In this document: piece after piece, positions 1 to 13,000 of the stretch
Numbering within the stretch: position 1 is the first letter of the stretch
Layout of the letters: each line of letters starts with the position of its first letter
From: Lottia gigantea
Taxonomy: Eukaryota > Mollusca > Gastropoda > Lottiidae
Assembly (NCBI RefSeq): GCF_000327385.1
Contig: NW_008709663.1
Location: forward strand, 2,069,439 to 2,133,438
DNA length: 64,000 nucleotides
Direction of reading: 5' to 3'
Made by a program: the position numbers and the translations under genes
Notes under the pieces: model-generated
Seen by the model: the letters and a program-made list of their open reading frames with translations, nothing else
Databases searched by the model: none
Told to the model about the DNA's origin: nothing

Positions 1-1038
1 AAAATGAACTGGAATAATGGGGAATGTAAAATGAACTGGAATAATGGGGAATGTAAAATGAACTGGAATAATGGGGAATATAAAATGAACTGGAATAATG
101 GGGAATATAAAATGAACTGGAATAATGGGGAATGTAAAATGAACTGGAATAATGGGGAATGTAAAATGAACTGGAATAATGGGGAATGTAAAATGAACTG
201 GAATAATGGGGAATATAAAATGAACTGGAATAATGGGGAATGTAAAATGAACTGGAATAATGGGGAATGTAAAATGAACTGGAATAATGGGGAATGTAAA
301 ATGAACTGGAATAATGGGGAATATAAAATGAACTGGAATAATGGGGAATGTAAAATGAACTGGAATAATGGGGAATGTAAAATGAACTGGAATAATGGGG
401 ATTGTAAAATGAACTGGAATAATAGGGAATATAAAATGAACTGGAATAATGGGGAATGTAAAATGGACTGGAATAATGGGGAATGTAAAATGAACTGAAA
501 TAATGGGGAATGTAAAATGAACTGGAATAATGGGGAATGTAAAATGAACTGGAATAATGGGGAATGTAAAATGAACTGGAATAATGGGGAATGTAAAATG
601 AACTGGAATAATGGGGAATGTAAAATGAACTGGAATAATGGGGAATGTAAAATGAATTGGAATAATGGGGAATGTAAAATGAACTGGAATAATGGGGAAT
701 GTAAAATGGACTGGAATAATGGGGAATGTAAAATGAACTGAAATAATGGGGAATGTAAAATGAACTGGAATAATGGGGATTGTAAAATGAACTGGAATAA
801 TGGGGAATGTAAAATGAACTGGAATAATGGGGAATGTAAAATGAACTGAAATAATGGGGAATGTAAAATGAACTGGAATAATGGGGAATGTAAAATGAAT
901 TGGAATAATGGGGAATGTAAAATGAACTGGAATAATGGGGAATGTAAAATGAACTGAAATAATGGGGAATGTAAAATGAATTGGAATAATGGGGAATGTA
1001 AAATGAACTGGAATAATGGGGAATGTAAAATGAACTGG
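1..1038. repeat. 27-bp minisatellite, about 38 copies
   Basis: A 27-bp unit is repeated head to tail from the window edge with only scattered single-base variants, so the array is young or well homogenised. It probably continues past the left edge. Because 27 is a multiple of three, one plus-strand frame stays open and would read MNWNNGECK over and over, broken where a unit has TGA in place of TGG. The array lies about 30 bp inside an intron of the minus-strand DEG/ENaC gene, so the open frame is best read as a by-product of the unit length. Confidence 0.95.
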
Positions 1039-1072
1039 ATGAAATATACTAAAGAAAGGAAGGCTATCTTAC

Positions 1073-4000
1073 ACGCAAGGATTATCACAGAAACAGTTTT
1101 CTTTTCCATTTTCATAGTCCGCCTGTACACCAACCATACATTTTAATTCTGTAATACAATAAAAGGGATTTATTCGTCTCAATACAAATCTGTACAAGCA
1201 AGACAATTCCGTTCATCAAAATCTCGTCCAAAGTATGCCAAAAATATATATAGTAGTGGACTCCTCCAAAGAGAAGTACCATCAGCCAGAATACCTCAAA
1301 TTCAGCTATCTATATTGTCATATTTTCACTTTACTAGCTGATAGAATTTCAATCAATCTTAATAATAGTATAAATATTTTCCAGAATACCTTAAATTCCA
1401 CTTTACAGAATGACAATCCGACGTCTGTAATGGCTATAGTTTTCAGCCACACGATTTCAGACGTCGGAATATTATTTTGAAAAGACTAACTATTGAGAAT
1501 ATTTTATTTTATTTCTTTTGATTCTGTTCATTAAATGAAGAGTGGGGTTGTTCAAAAAGATAAAAAATAGATTTCAAGATTTTATAAAACTTAATTCAAA
1601 GTTGATTGAATCATCTTAAAGGGACAGTTGCGCCACTTTTTTGATCAATCATACTTTAGTCCCAGAAACTGGAATTTTTTGAGCTAATCAGGAATAGTGT
1701 TCACAGCTCACCGTCGAAATTTGAGCCTTCAAATCTATGTGTACCCAGAATTATCTGCTTTTGAATGTTAAAATGACGACTCGTCAATTTGAGATACTTC
1801 TATAGAATAATATAGAATATATAGAACAAGTGAGTAAAATTCCTAGTTTGAAGTATCTTTGAAGGAATTATGCGATTTTCATACATTTCTAGTACTTCTG
1901 AAGACTATTTTCATATATTCAAGATTAAAATAAACCGCCCAGAAATGGCGTATCTGTCCCTTTAAGCTAAGTTTTCAAGAATAATACTCCTGGTTTATGG
2001 TCTATGATCTAAAGTTAAAGATGAAGAGTTTTATAATATGATATTTTACCTGAGATATTCCTACACGGGGAGTACTTCTGTTGAATATTGGCGATAATAT
2101 TTAATTCTTCCTCATCCTCGTCATAGCAACCGCACCGGGAACTGATCAGGTTCTGTAGACAGAATACATGACACGACTGAAAATAGACCAGAAGATTTAA
2201 AACGGTGACAATTCAATATCATGGTCGTTTAAACTGGCCAGCATCTTTAAACCACGATCTTTTATCAATTAATAGATTCACTTTATCTCAATAGTTCGTA
2301 TACCAGAGTAACAAGGGTTCACGAAGATTCTGGCTACCAGCTGACCCCGTATTGAAAATAATATTAATATTTACCTGTCTCGTGTATTTATAACCATATT
2401 CTTCTTGAAACTGGTTACCTTCTTCACAACTACCGTGTGGTTCTCCCAATCGAATTACATTTACCTAGAGTTCAATATACAGATACTGTTAATTGTCATG
2501 TACTGTTAATTGTCATGTTTACATCCTCCGCCTAACAGACTCTCAGACTTTCACGTCTTAGTCGTTCCTGTACATAGACATAGTTGCACTGTATGATAGA
2601 GACTACATCAGGGATTTAACAATCTGGCCCTACTATCTGGTAGCAAAGCATCCTCAAGTTGAAAACATCAAGGGTTGAAATTGATTTAACTAATCTCAAA
2701 TTATCGACAAATAAACTACCAATCTGAGACCTTTATTGGACTCTGACTTCCCTGTCTTAGTTATAGTTGTACAGAGACTGGGGGACGTTACCTGTATGTG
2801 TAATGAAACGTTGTGTTATATCACTTGAGAACGTCACCTGTATATGTAATGAAACGTGTTTAAATGATAAATAGAAGTCTATATTCATAAAACTGTTGTT
2901 TCTTAATGGTTCTTATACTCACTCACCAATCTTAAACCAATATTGGACTCTGTTCCTGAGGCTATAGCTATACCATCGTTCTGGGGGAAGGGGCACGTGT
3001 TTCTATCGTGTATAACAACCTGAGCCCCCGACCCAGACGTTAAACCTCGAATATATTCTTTATCTTCAAGATATACTATCAACTGCATACCTGAAACGAT
3101 AAAATAATATCAAATTTGAACGACATTTAGAAGCGGAGAGAATATATAACAAAAAACACAAGGGAATATAACATGATATAAAGCCGCGATATGGACGAGG
3201 TACGGTGTCCGGTGCGGTGTACAATGCGGAATAATCGATACAGTAGAAAATAGAAGAAGTGAACACACGAGGTACAGGTCCGGACACGGTGTGGATACAA
3301 TTCGTTTCTTCTATTTTCTACTGTATCAATAATTCTGCATTGTACACCGCACCGAACACTGTACCTCGTCTATTCGCGCCGTCTTCATTAGCCCACATGC
3401 TGCAGAAAAACTCCATTCATTTTATTTCGTCTATTAGCGGCTTATCATTTCTTTAAAGTATACAGAACATTTCATCTGATGACAACACTGTAAATTGTGT
3501 TGAAACATTATGTACTTTGTTATTAAAGAAGTGTGTTATACCATTATATATTTCCTTGTGTTTTCTGTTATAATAATACCCATTATTAAGATGGGTTCCC
3601 TTATTTATATTTATGAAAATGAAAATGCTAATACTTATATGAATAGAAAGTAGAGGTGTTCTAATGACTTGGAAAAATACCAGTTTGTCTCACATGTCCA
3701 TATTTAAGTCCTAATTAGCTAAATTAGAAGAGAATGACCAGCAGAATTCCAATGAGTGACCGATCAAGAAAGGTCAAAAAGTCTTTTCATTGTTTATCCA
3801 GACTGTACATGTATGTACATTTATGATTGGTTAAAACTCTTAATTATATACAATAAGAACATAATGATATGATTAAGAATACATGATAATACATCAGAAA
3901 CACCAATTAATCAAATAGTTTGCTTAATTTGACACTAAAATATAAGGAAAGTCATCTTTAAAGCTATCATGTACGAATAGAAAGAAATTAAGTTTATAAA

Positions 4001-7000
4001 AGGATCAAAAATTATCTTGATATGCACAGCTGCAAAATTTTTACTTATGTTAACATATGAGGAAAGATAACTTGTGGAAGCATTAAGGAGAAAACAGTCG
4101 TTCCTGTACAGACAGATGTTTCTATGGCAATGGTCTACTTTCGATTTCCCTACCTCATAAGTTTGGTGGTCATGGTATATTGAATTTTTTAGGAAACAAT
4201 GTTAATGGGTCAGGTTTTTCATGCGCCATATTGAAAGGTTTTTATTGTTGTCAATCTTGTTTATAAATTGTAATATAATCGTTTAGCTTACCGTTATTAT
4301 AACCACTAGTATGAGCCACCAGACCACTGTGTTGAAGAGTAAAACAGTTCCCCATTCCAGTAGTTCCTCGTAAACTGAAGTTCCTACAACACAAATAACT
4401 TTGATTAAATCCCCGGGAGAAGGATTGCAAGAGAGAGGGGGGGGGGGGGAGTTCCATCATCCTAAAATACATTACACTATCCTTCGGATCTATTGAAAGT
4501 TTGAATAACTTAGTACGAAATTTGTACAAATTCACAATGTCAACTTCGTCTTATACCTTGACTGCAATAGCCACCTTTCTTGTATCACTCTAGAGAATAC
4601 AGCCAATGCCCTCAACAGGCAAACATGGCTTAATGATAACAATCTTTCTTACCAGGCACCTGATTGGTCGTATTCTCTAGCGTATAATTCAATCAGATCG
4701 CTTCATTTATTACATTCCATGATACACAAAAGGTGACTATTGCAGTCAAGGTGTAGGACAAAGTTCGTAATAGCTTGACATTGTGAAGACGTAGTTTGTG
4801 ACACAAAAAGGTGACTAATGCAGCGAAGGTATACGACGAAGTTCAAATACTTTGGATGTAATATAACATAAACATGTGGAATAACTCACTGGGGATGACA
4901 AACTCGACCAGCAAATGAACAATCTACCAACATATCGTCCAGTTGATGCCCCATTTTAATTCTCGTCGACCTGAAAATATATTCATGTTTCTGTTTTGAT
5001 TTAGAAAAAATGAATATTATGTGATCTGAAAACAGGTTTATAAATAACTTGAAAAGATCTTGCAACTAACAACAATCTGGTTGATTTAAAAGATTCGATA
5101 ATTTCTGTCGGAAATTTTAAAAAGTTGTTGAAAATATCTTAAAAATAACAGAGCGAGATGTCAAAATTTGGACTATTTTCGCGTCTCAAGAACCGATCCC
5201 TTCCTTAAAATATTACGGATTTTTGTGGCAACAATCAATACTGCAAGCATCATTATTCACCGGAAAGATAGCTGACAATTTGGAGAAAAATAGATAATGA
5301 TTATATTAGTGTTTTAACAGATAATGCTATTAGAAAATAAAACACTATCGTGGATCATCGTGTCCCCCCCCATTCAACATACTTGTTCGACCATGTCAAA
5401 ACCCGTAGTCGTGATACGATAATAAGACCATGTCAAGACCATGTCAAACCCGTAAACCCGCATTCGTGATACGATAATAAGACCATGTCAAACCGATATT
5501 CGTGATACGATAATAAGACAAACCCGTATTCGTGATCCGATAATAAGACCATGTAAAAACCGGTATTCGTGATACGATGTATCGTGGATATACTACCACT
5601 CCTTCCCTTAATTACAGAAACGTTTCAATTTCCATAAACAATACACAATACACAATGCTATAAGAGATTTATTTTTGAAATACTAACCTATCCTCTTGGC
5701 TGAATAAATATTGAAATTCGGAGATAATTTTAGACATCATGGATTCTTCAGGAAGGGCCAGGTCAGCTTGTTTTTGTATCTGTAGTTCTGCCATGGCAAG
5801 CTCTCGCTGGCTGATAAAGTCGAATTTCAGCTGGTTTATAAATTTCATTTCATTTATCGCTTTCACCTTTTTAAATAGGATACTTGCTGGCTTCAGTTTC
5901 TTTTCTCCTTTTTGTGCCTGCCCCAGTTTCGTTTTAGGATCTTCTGTTGTCTGCGATATTTCGTCTGTGGATCCTTCCGACGTTTCAGATGATCGCAACG
6001 AGGTCGAAGTCGGACTCGTTTCTGTTCGTATCTCTTGATGTTCAGTCGATGCCTTTGTTTGCGGGGGCGTCGACGACTCCGTTGCCTCTGTTGTGGCCTT
6101 CTCTTTTGTCGTAGTCGCAGGAGTACTTGTTGTTGTTGCGGTTGTAGATGAGGTAGTTTTTTGCGTTGTCTGTTTGGACGTAGTAGTAGCTGTAGACGTT
6201 GTTAATCGTCCAATCGGAATAAAAATGTCAGCTGGTTTTGTTTTTTTGTTGACTGTGTTCACTAAACCTACTTCGGTGTTGGAGTTTGAGGTTTCGGCTG
6301 CGGTTAGTGATTTTGCTAAAGAGGTTGTTTTCGCAGTCGCAGTCGCGGTCGCAGTTGAAGTCGTACTCGAATCACTAACCGGTTCATTTTCCTTCTCACT
6401 GACTGTCGGAATTCTCGACGTCAATTTTTCTACCACCGCAGCCGGTTCCGTAACCGTATTTATGCTTATAAATGTTTTGCGCTTAACTGTGTTTAAAGTA
6501 AAATCTTGAGTTTCTGACACTGAATCAGTTTTATCAGTTTGTTTTGATTTTTTATCATTTTTAATATTTTCATTGTCTGCCTTTTCATTGTTACCCTTTG
6601 GTCTGCTGGGTTTCTGAAATAGATAAATACATATTTCATTACATATTAATTATGACATTTCTTATGAAATATGGACCAGAACGACAGTTGAACACATGTA
6701 GTCCAAATTACAACTTTACATCTCTGGTATTTGGAACTGTAGTCTGACTATAATATATACAATATACAATATACATGTATTTATTATACAAAATCTGTTA
6801 TCAATTGACTGTAATAAAGTACTTAGTTAACGACCTGTGTTAATGACAAGTTATCAATAATTAGTAGATATAGTGATATTAGTTGATAATTAGATATTAT
6901 ATTCTATTGATAATAGTACAGAGTCGTAGGAACACCAGGGATAGGAACCATTCCATTTTCATCTGGAAACTGTCCAGAATGGACGTAAATCAGCCTTCAC

Positions 7001-10000
7001 GTTCAAAATTTTCTTTGAGGGTAAGGGACAACATCACCCCATCGCAAACCAATGAAAAAACAATAGTCTCTACCCACACCCCACGATTCCCACCCCCACA
7101 AAGTTCGTGAGTTTCTTACGGTCCTGTTTCAATAAATATCCTAATTTAGAAACTTGCTGCCCAATGATTTATCGCCTGCGGATTAACATTAAGTGGGTCG
7201 CCGTAGGTCCTCCACTTTCACGTGTTCCTATGGCAACGGTACATTACGATGGTTATCCACACAGTTATTCCTGATTGGATAAATTGGGTGGTGACATATG
7301 GTCTACAATGAGATTGTGCAAGCAACGGCTAGATATGGATAATCACGTACTGTTGCTAAAGGAACTTGTCACTTTCAAGAAGTAAATTATATCATGCTGA
7401 CACTGAAACCAAATTCATTTTCTAAAAGGGGTTACAGTTGACCTTACAACTGGTACAACCAGGAAAGTCCACTGTTGAATATGTACTCTTATTGACCATT
7501 CTAAGCCGTATTATAAATTCTAAGAGGTATTTAAATCGGTATTTAGGGACGACTTTATCCCTGTAAGTTGTTATATTGTTTGATATAAAAAATAAATAAC
7601 AAATAATAAATTTTAAATAAACAGTTAGTAATTAGTAACTATATAATAGTAATTACCATTAATTAATTATACAGAAATCTGTTAACTTTGATACTAATAC
7701 AATAATTAAGCCAGTTAATACAGCCAATCAGAGCTCTCGGCAGAAAGACGTTAAACAGCGCTTATTGTTTACATATTTTATGTCGAGGAATCTGATTGGT
7801 TGTATTCGCTTACGCACAATCCAACCAAACACACCAACTTTTATACTGATAATCCCGCTCTGTGATTTTTGTTATCTAACGTTGATGCTGATGTGAGCTT
7901 GTCATAAAAGGGTAACAGGTAACAAAGCCATTTAAAGATGAAGATATAGGAAGCATCAATTGCTCTACTACCATAGGTACTGGTTGATCCAACTCCTCGG
8001 TTCCCACCCAAAAGGGGTCCCCACCATCACCCCCCACCTCGAACCCAGAAAATATATTAACAGATATCAAATAGACTTAATGAGTGGTCTCGGGAGAATA
8101 TAATGTAAAAAAAAAAAGAAATTTCCCGGTGGAGAGGAGACAATCTACTCTAGTCCACGGGCTCTAATCATCTGAGCCTCTGATAAGTAAGTATGCTCGG
8201 AAACAGACGAGAGTTAGAGAGTTAGTAATCCACCACCTCTAGGATAATAATGATATAATGTGGTTCCCTCAATAATTTTACCTCTTCCGAACTTTCAGAA
8301 GAACCACTACCCCTCTTTTTCTTCCTCTTGCCAAACACCAAGTTTATAATTTTCTTGACTGGATTAGGGGTGGTCTGTTTTTTCTTTGTATCTCGACGTT
8401 TCCGAACCCCATTTTCTTGATTTTGCTGAAATTAGTTGTTTTTTTTTATTTCATTTAAACAATATTCATTCATGTATTACAAATTATACATACATATATA
8501 AATATATACGCTTGTGTTTCGGAAACAACACTTTTTTAATCCGTTACTAATTACAATGTAGTTTGATATGATAACGGTGGAGTTTTACGCCCTACTATTC
8601 TGTACCTTATTGATTTATGTAATGGAGTAGAGTTTTATAGCCGTTTTGTAAAATGATTCCTTAATATCAATATACAGTTCATCCTGCTACAAAATCATGT
8701 GATCAAAACGTCAAATTGAAATTAAGTAAATCATACAAAATAAATATTTCGTGAAAGTTTCTAATTTTTTTTTATAAAATGAAAAAAAAAAAAAAAAACG
8801 AATAATTTTGTAATAATTAAGATCTAAATTTATAATGACCAGCAGGGGCGTATCGAGAAAATTCCCGAAGGACAAAACTAAATTGAGAGGCTTTTCCCGA
8901 CCTCTATGGAAATCTAGGGAAAGCTAGAAGTCAATGGAATTCAGATGGATTTTACGTATTTAGAGGACCTAATCTTGACTTCAAAATACGCCGCTGTAAT
9001 GATATTGTTTATTATAAAATCTACAGGTATTCTGATAAAAAACTACTCTCTATTCACGTACTGAGTTTTATCTTACAAACTCTATTGTTAGATCAGATAG
9101 TTAGCTTGTATTTCACTTGTTCATCTTTTACTTTAGAAAGCTCATCTCTCAACCCTTCTCTAAATCATTTACATTGTTCACAGTCTCCAGTATAAAACCT
9201 GACCTTGTCATTCATATTGTATGAACAATATAACAAAATTAATTTCCCAAGTTCAAGGCATATGAAATATATATAAGTAATCACAGAGTTAAAAGGACAG
9301 TTTGCCCGTCGTTATCCACCATTCTTTCCCGCCCCCTCGTTCCCAATCGCACCCGTTTCCTACCCTTTTATTTCGTCGTATAAATCCAGACTTCGTTCTC
9401 GATCCCACCTGTGTCCCTTTGTTACCGACACCCCTCGTTCAATTATACTAGTTTTATTATAAATCAGATATAAAATAGACCGACCTACCTCCTTTATAAA
9501 AACATAAAGTACATAATACAGACTGTATATAACAATAGACACATTGTTCAGAGGATCATAAACAAACAACGAGGGGCACGGAGACATGGGTCTCAACATT
9601 ACCAGGGTGGTTCATTGTGGGTTATGACAGGGTGGTGGGGGGTGGGGGTGGTGGGGTCAGAAATTTTCCTCCTTAAATAGTCAATCAAGACCACAGCAGA
9701 AACTGAAAACTTTGTTATGTTACCATTTTTTGAAAAGAATAAAACTGCAAAGATAGCCATTCAGGACTACGAAAGATACTGAAAATCTTGCTGGGTTACC
9801 ATGACTAAGAAACTATATAACTTCTTAGATTGCTAGTCAGAGTCTTTTGGAGTTGTCCTCATTGGACATTACATTCACAACAGTCAAGGTACTGCAATGG
9901 TCCTCTTTCTTCTTTCACGGTCAGTGAGTTGGTCGGATACAGCCAATCAGAGCCCTCGACAGGACTATAAAAATTATTGCTTATTGTTGACAAACTTTTG

Positions 10001-13000
10001 TCGAGGACAATGATTGGCTGTATTTCCCAATGTGCGATCCAACCAAATTGCTGCATTCACAAACTTCTGCGATACAAGAAAGATGACTATTGCAGTCAAG
10101 GTATAAGATGAAGACGTAATACCCTGACCATTGTGAAGATAATGTAGTGGTTGTTCGTATAACAAATAGGTACAATTATACTAAAACCACGTGCCCTTGA
10201 GTGGGTTCGGCTTTTAATGAACTGCACCTTGGTAGATATTAAACTATAATTTAAATCATTATAAAAAAAATTAGTCCAGGACCTACGTCAAACAAAACTA
10301 AAAAAACATCACCTCGTCCGTAAAGTTAGTTAAATTCTTATCTCATCTACTGGACGCTTTGTCACATTTCAACAAAGAAATCGTCAAAATAAAATAAGTT
10401 TTCATCATGGCTCATTAACCCTTGGTTGCTCTTATATTAACCCTTTATTGTCAAAATATTAACATCATAATCAGTGAAGTTCAAACCGGGAGTAAAGGGT
10501 TAAATAATATAGTTTGTGTTCTTCTGACCGACTTTAACAACAGAGGCATTGAATTGAAAATTCACTTGAACAATATTTAAAAGAATGTTAATTCGAATTT
10601 TAGTTTTTTTTACGTTGAATTATAAACTTTTAAAATCTGAAACCTTTGTTCATTGACGAGAAAGAAAGACATTAAATTAAAAATTCATCCCAAATTGAAG
10701 CAGACAACAAAATTGAAATTGTAGGTAGGGTGATCGTCAAGTATATAAGATGTTATCCTTGTAAAATTATTGCCAAGAAGCTTTGACCAAAGACCATCTG
10801 TTCAACAGGATCAGTGAAAACCAAAGTTATTCACTTAGAAAGATCTTTGCAACTAGTAGAAAGGATCATTATCACCTAAATAGTTATACTTTTTAACCAA
10901 AGACCATCCTTGAGAACCAAAGTTGTAAAATCAACTCCATGTATAGGTTTGGTTTGGTATCAGCTTGTAGAAAAGATTCTCGTGAACCAAACCTGTTAAC
11001 CTCGTCAAAATGGTTGTGAAGAAGTTTAAGTCAGTTGGTAGGCAGGGCCCCTGAGAACCTAGTTCTAGTCCTTTGTTTCATTATTTCAGAAAATTCAAAT
11101 GGGAAAAACCCAACTTACCTTGTACTCTTCAAGTTTTCTGACAATATTTCCTGGATCGGCGATATCCACGATATTTCTTAATGCTGGTGATGCGAGGTAG
11201 AGTTGAGATTTTCTGATGGGGTTCACATTACAGACGGTGATAGCAGGGAACTCCAGGGTACTGAAACCCAGGGATACAGTAGAATGTTTCGGCCAGGAGT
11301 AGTAAGTGTCGAATAGAAACTTCAGATGAAGAGTCATGGCGCCGAGTGAGGCGAGTAACAATAAAGTCCATATTGTTTTAGGAAACCAATGCTTTGCAGC
11401 GTTCACATTCGGCACTCCTTGCATAGATGTGGAATCCGCAAATTTTAAAACAATTTTCTTTAAAGAGTTTTTCGATTTTTCACCATCTTTTGATTTATCT
11501 GAATTCTCCGAATCGAACGAGTTTGACATCGTGGTATCTGACCAATGTCGATTTTTCTGAAAAACAAAAAACAAGAGACAAATTACTGAGAGAAATCATG
11601 TTTATTCTGTCCCAAAGTTAGATGATGTTTTTTTCTATTTCAAGAAGTAGATATGATGTTTTAGTTAAATGTCCAAAAGAAACTCTTTTCAAAATCTTGG
11701 GTGATGTTTTTTTATTCCAATAAACATAATAACAAAATGATAAAAAAATTAGGAGCTTTGGCAACATCAATAAAGATTAAATATTCATCAAAATCAGTTA
11801 GCACATAAGCCATAAGCCATGTTTAAATACAAGAAGTATAATCTATTCTAAAATCGAAAATGCAGTTTTGCTTTGAGTGCATTGTGGATGTTCGCTTTGC
11901 TTACACAAAGGACAGATCCTTTAGTGGCATCAACTAAGTGATTATAATGAACACAAAACATACTTGGATAACAATTACCGATTTATCTAAACATCGCAAC
12001 GTTTCGACGATTATACTCTCGTCAAGCGAAGTGTTTGATAAAAACGAGAGAACCATCGTCGAAACGTCGCAATAACAAACACCTACATAATTCAATGGAA
12101 TCAATTCCGATATTGAAACACCCTAGATTAGGTCCCTAACTCATACCTACATAATTCAATGGAATCAATTCCGATATTGAAACACCCTAGATTAGGTCCC
12201 TAACTCCAGGCATCATTAAATAGGAAACTTGTAAAAATGGCGTTTTGGTTGTCATGGTAACAGATTATATTATCTGTGATATATTTCAGTAATCAACACC
12301 AATAATACTGATGATAATGATAGTATTTGATATTATTAATTTATATTCAATTAAAGATCAGCGTCAAGTTCTCCCGAACTATCGGAGTTAGATATCGAGA
12401 GAATTTTTTTTTAGGGCTGCATTAATTTCTCTAAAATATTACACAGAATTAATCTGGGAGTTTAATCAACACAACGTTTCAACAATTTACATTATAAAAG
12501 AGTTTCTTTGTATACGTCTTTATGCTTTTACGCAACGTTTCAAAGTTATACACATCCAATGTTAAGCTCACTACTTTTCGATATCAACGCAACGTTTCAA
12601 CAATTTACAACGTTATTATTAATGTAAAGTCCACAACTTCTGGGTTTTAAAACAACGTTTCACAAAATTTACTATATCTGTTTACAGAGTTATCATATGC
12701 TACATCGCAACAACGTTTCAACAATTTACAGTACCAATGCTAGATAATATAATCACAACATCACATTTTCATTGTAATAAAGTTTCGTGGTATACGTCTT
12801 CAGGTCCCTAACACAACGTTTCAACAATTTACAGTGTAAACGTATAGAACACTACTTTTGTGTTTCTTTAATTTACCGTATCAACACAACGTTTCAACAA
12901 TTTACGTTATAAATTTACAATGTTGCTCTATACCTCTTCAACACAACGTTTCAACAATTTACAGTGTAAACGTATAGAACACTACTTTTGTGTTTCTTTA

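Noticed and set aside
4-741. Plus-strand open frames reading (MNWNNGECK)n
   Set aside because: They follow from a 27-bp repeat unit and lie antisense in an intron. There is no start context, domain or splice support.
3476-3515. Second candidate hammerhead in the family 2 foldback
   Set aside because: CTGATGA, a stem, GAAAC and a short stem III are present, but stem I does not pair and the first stem II position is mismatched. Kept only as part of the motif family.
5739-6509. Plus-strand open frames opposite channel exon 4
   Set aside because: They are antisense shadows of a long Thr/Ser-rich exon whose minus-strand frame has splice sites and continues into channel exons.
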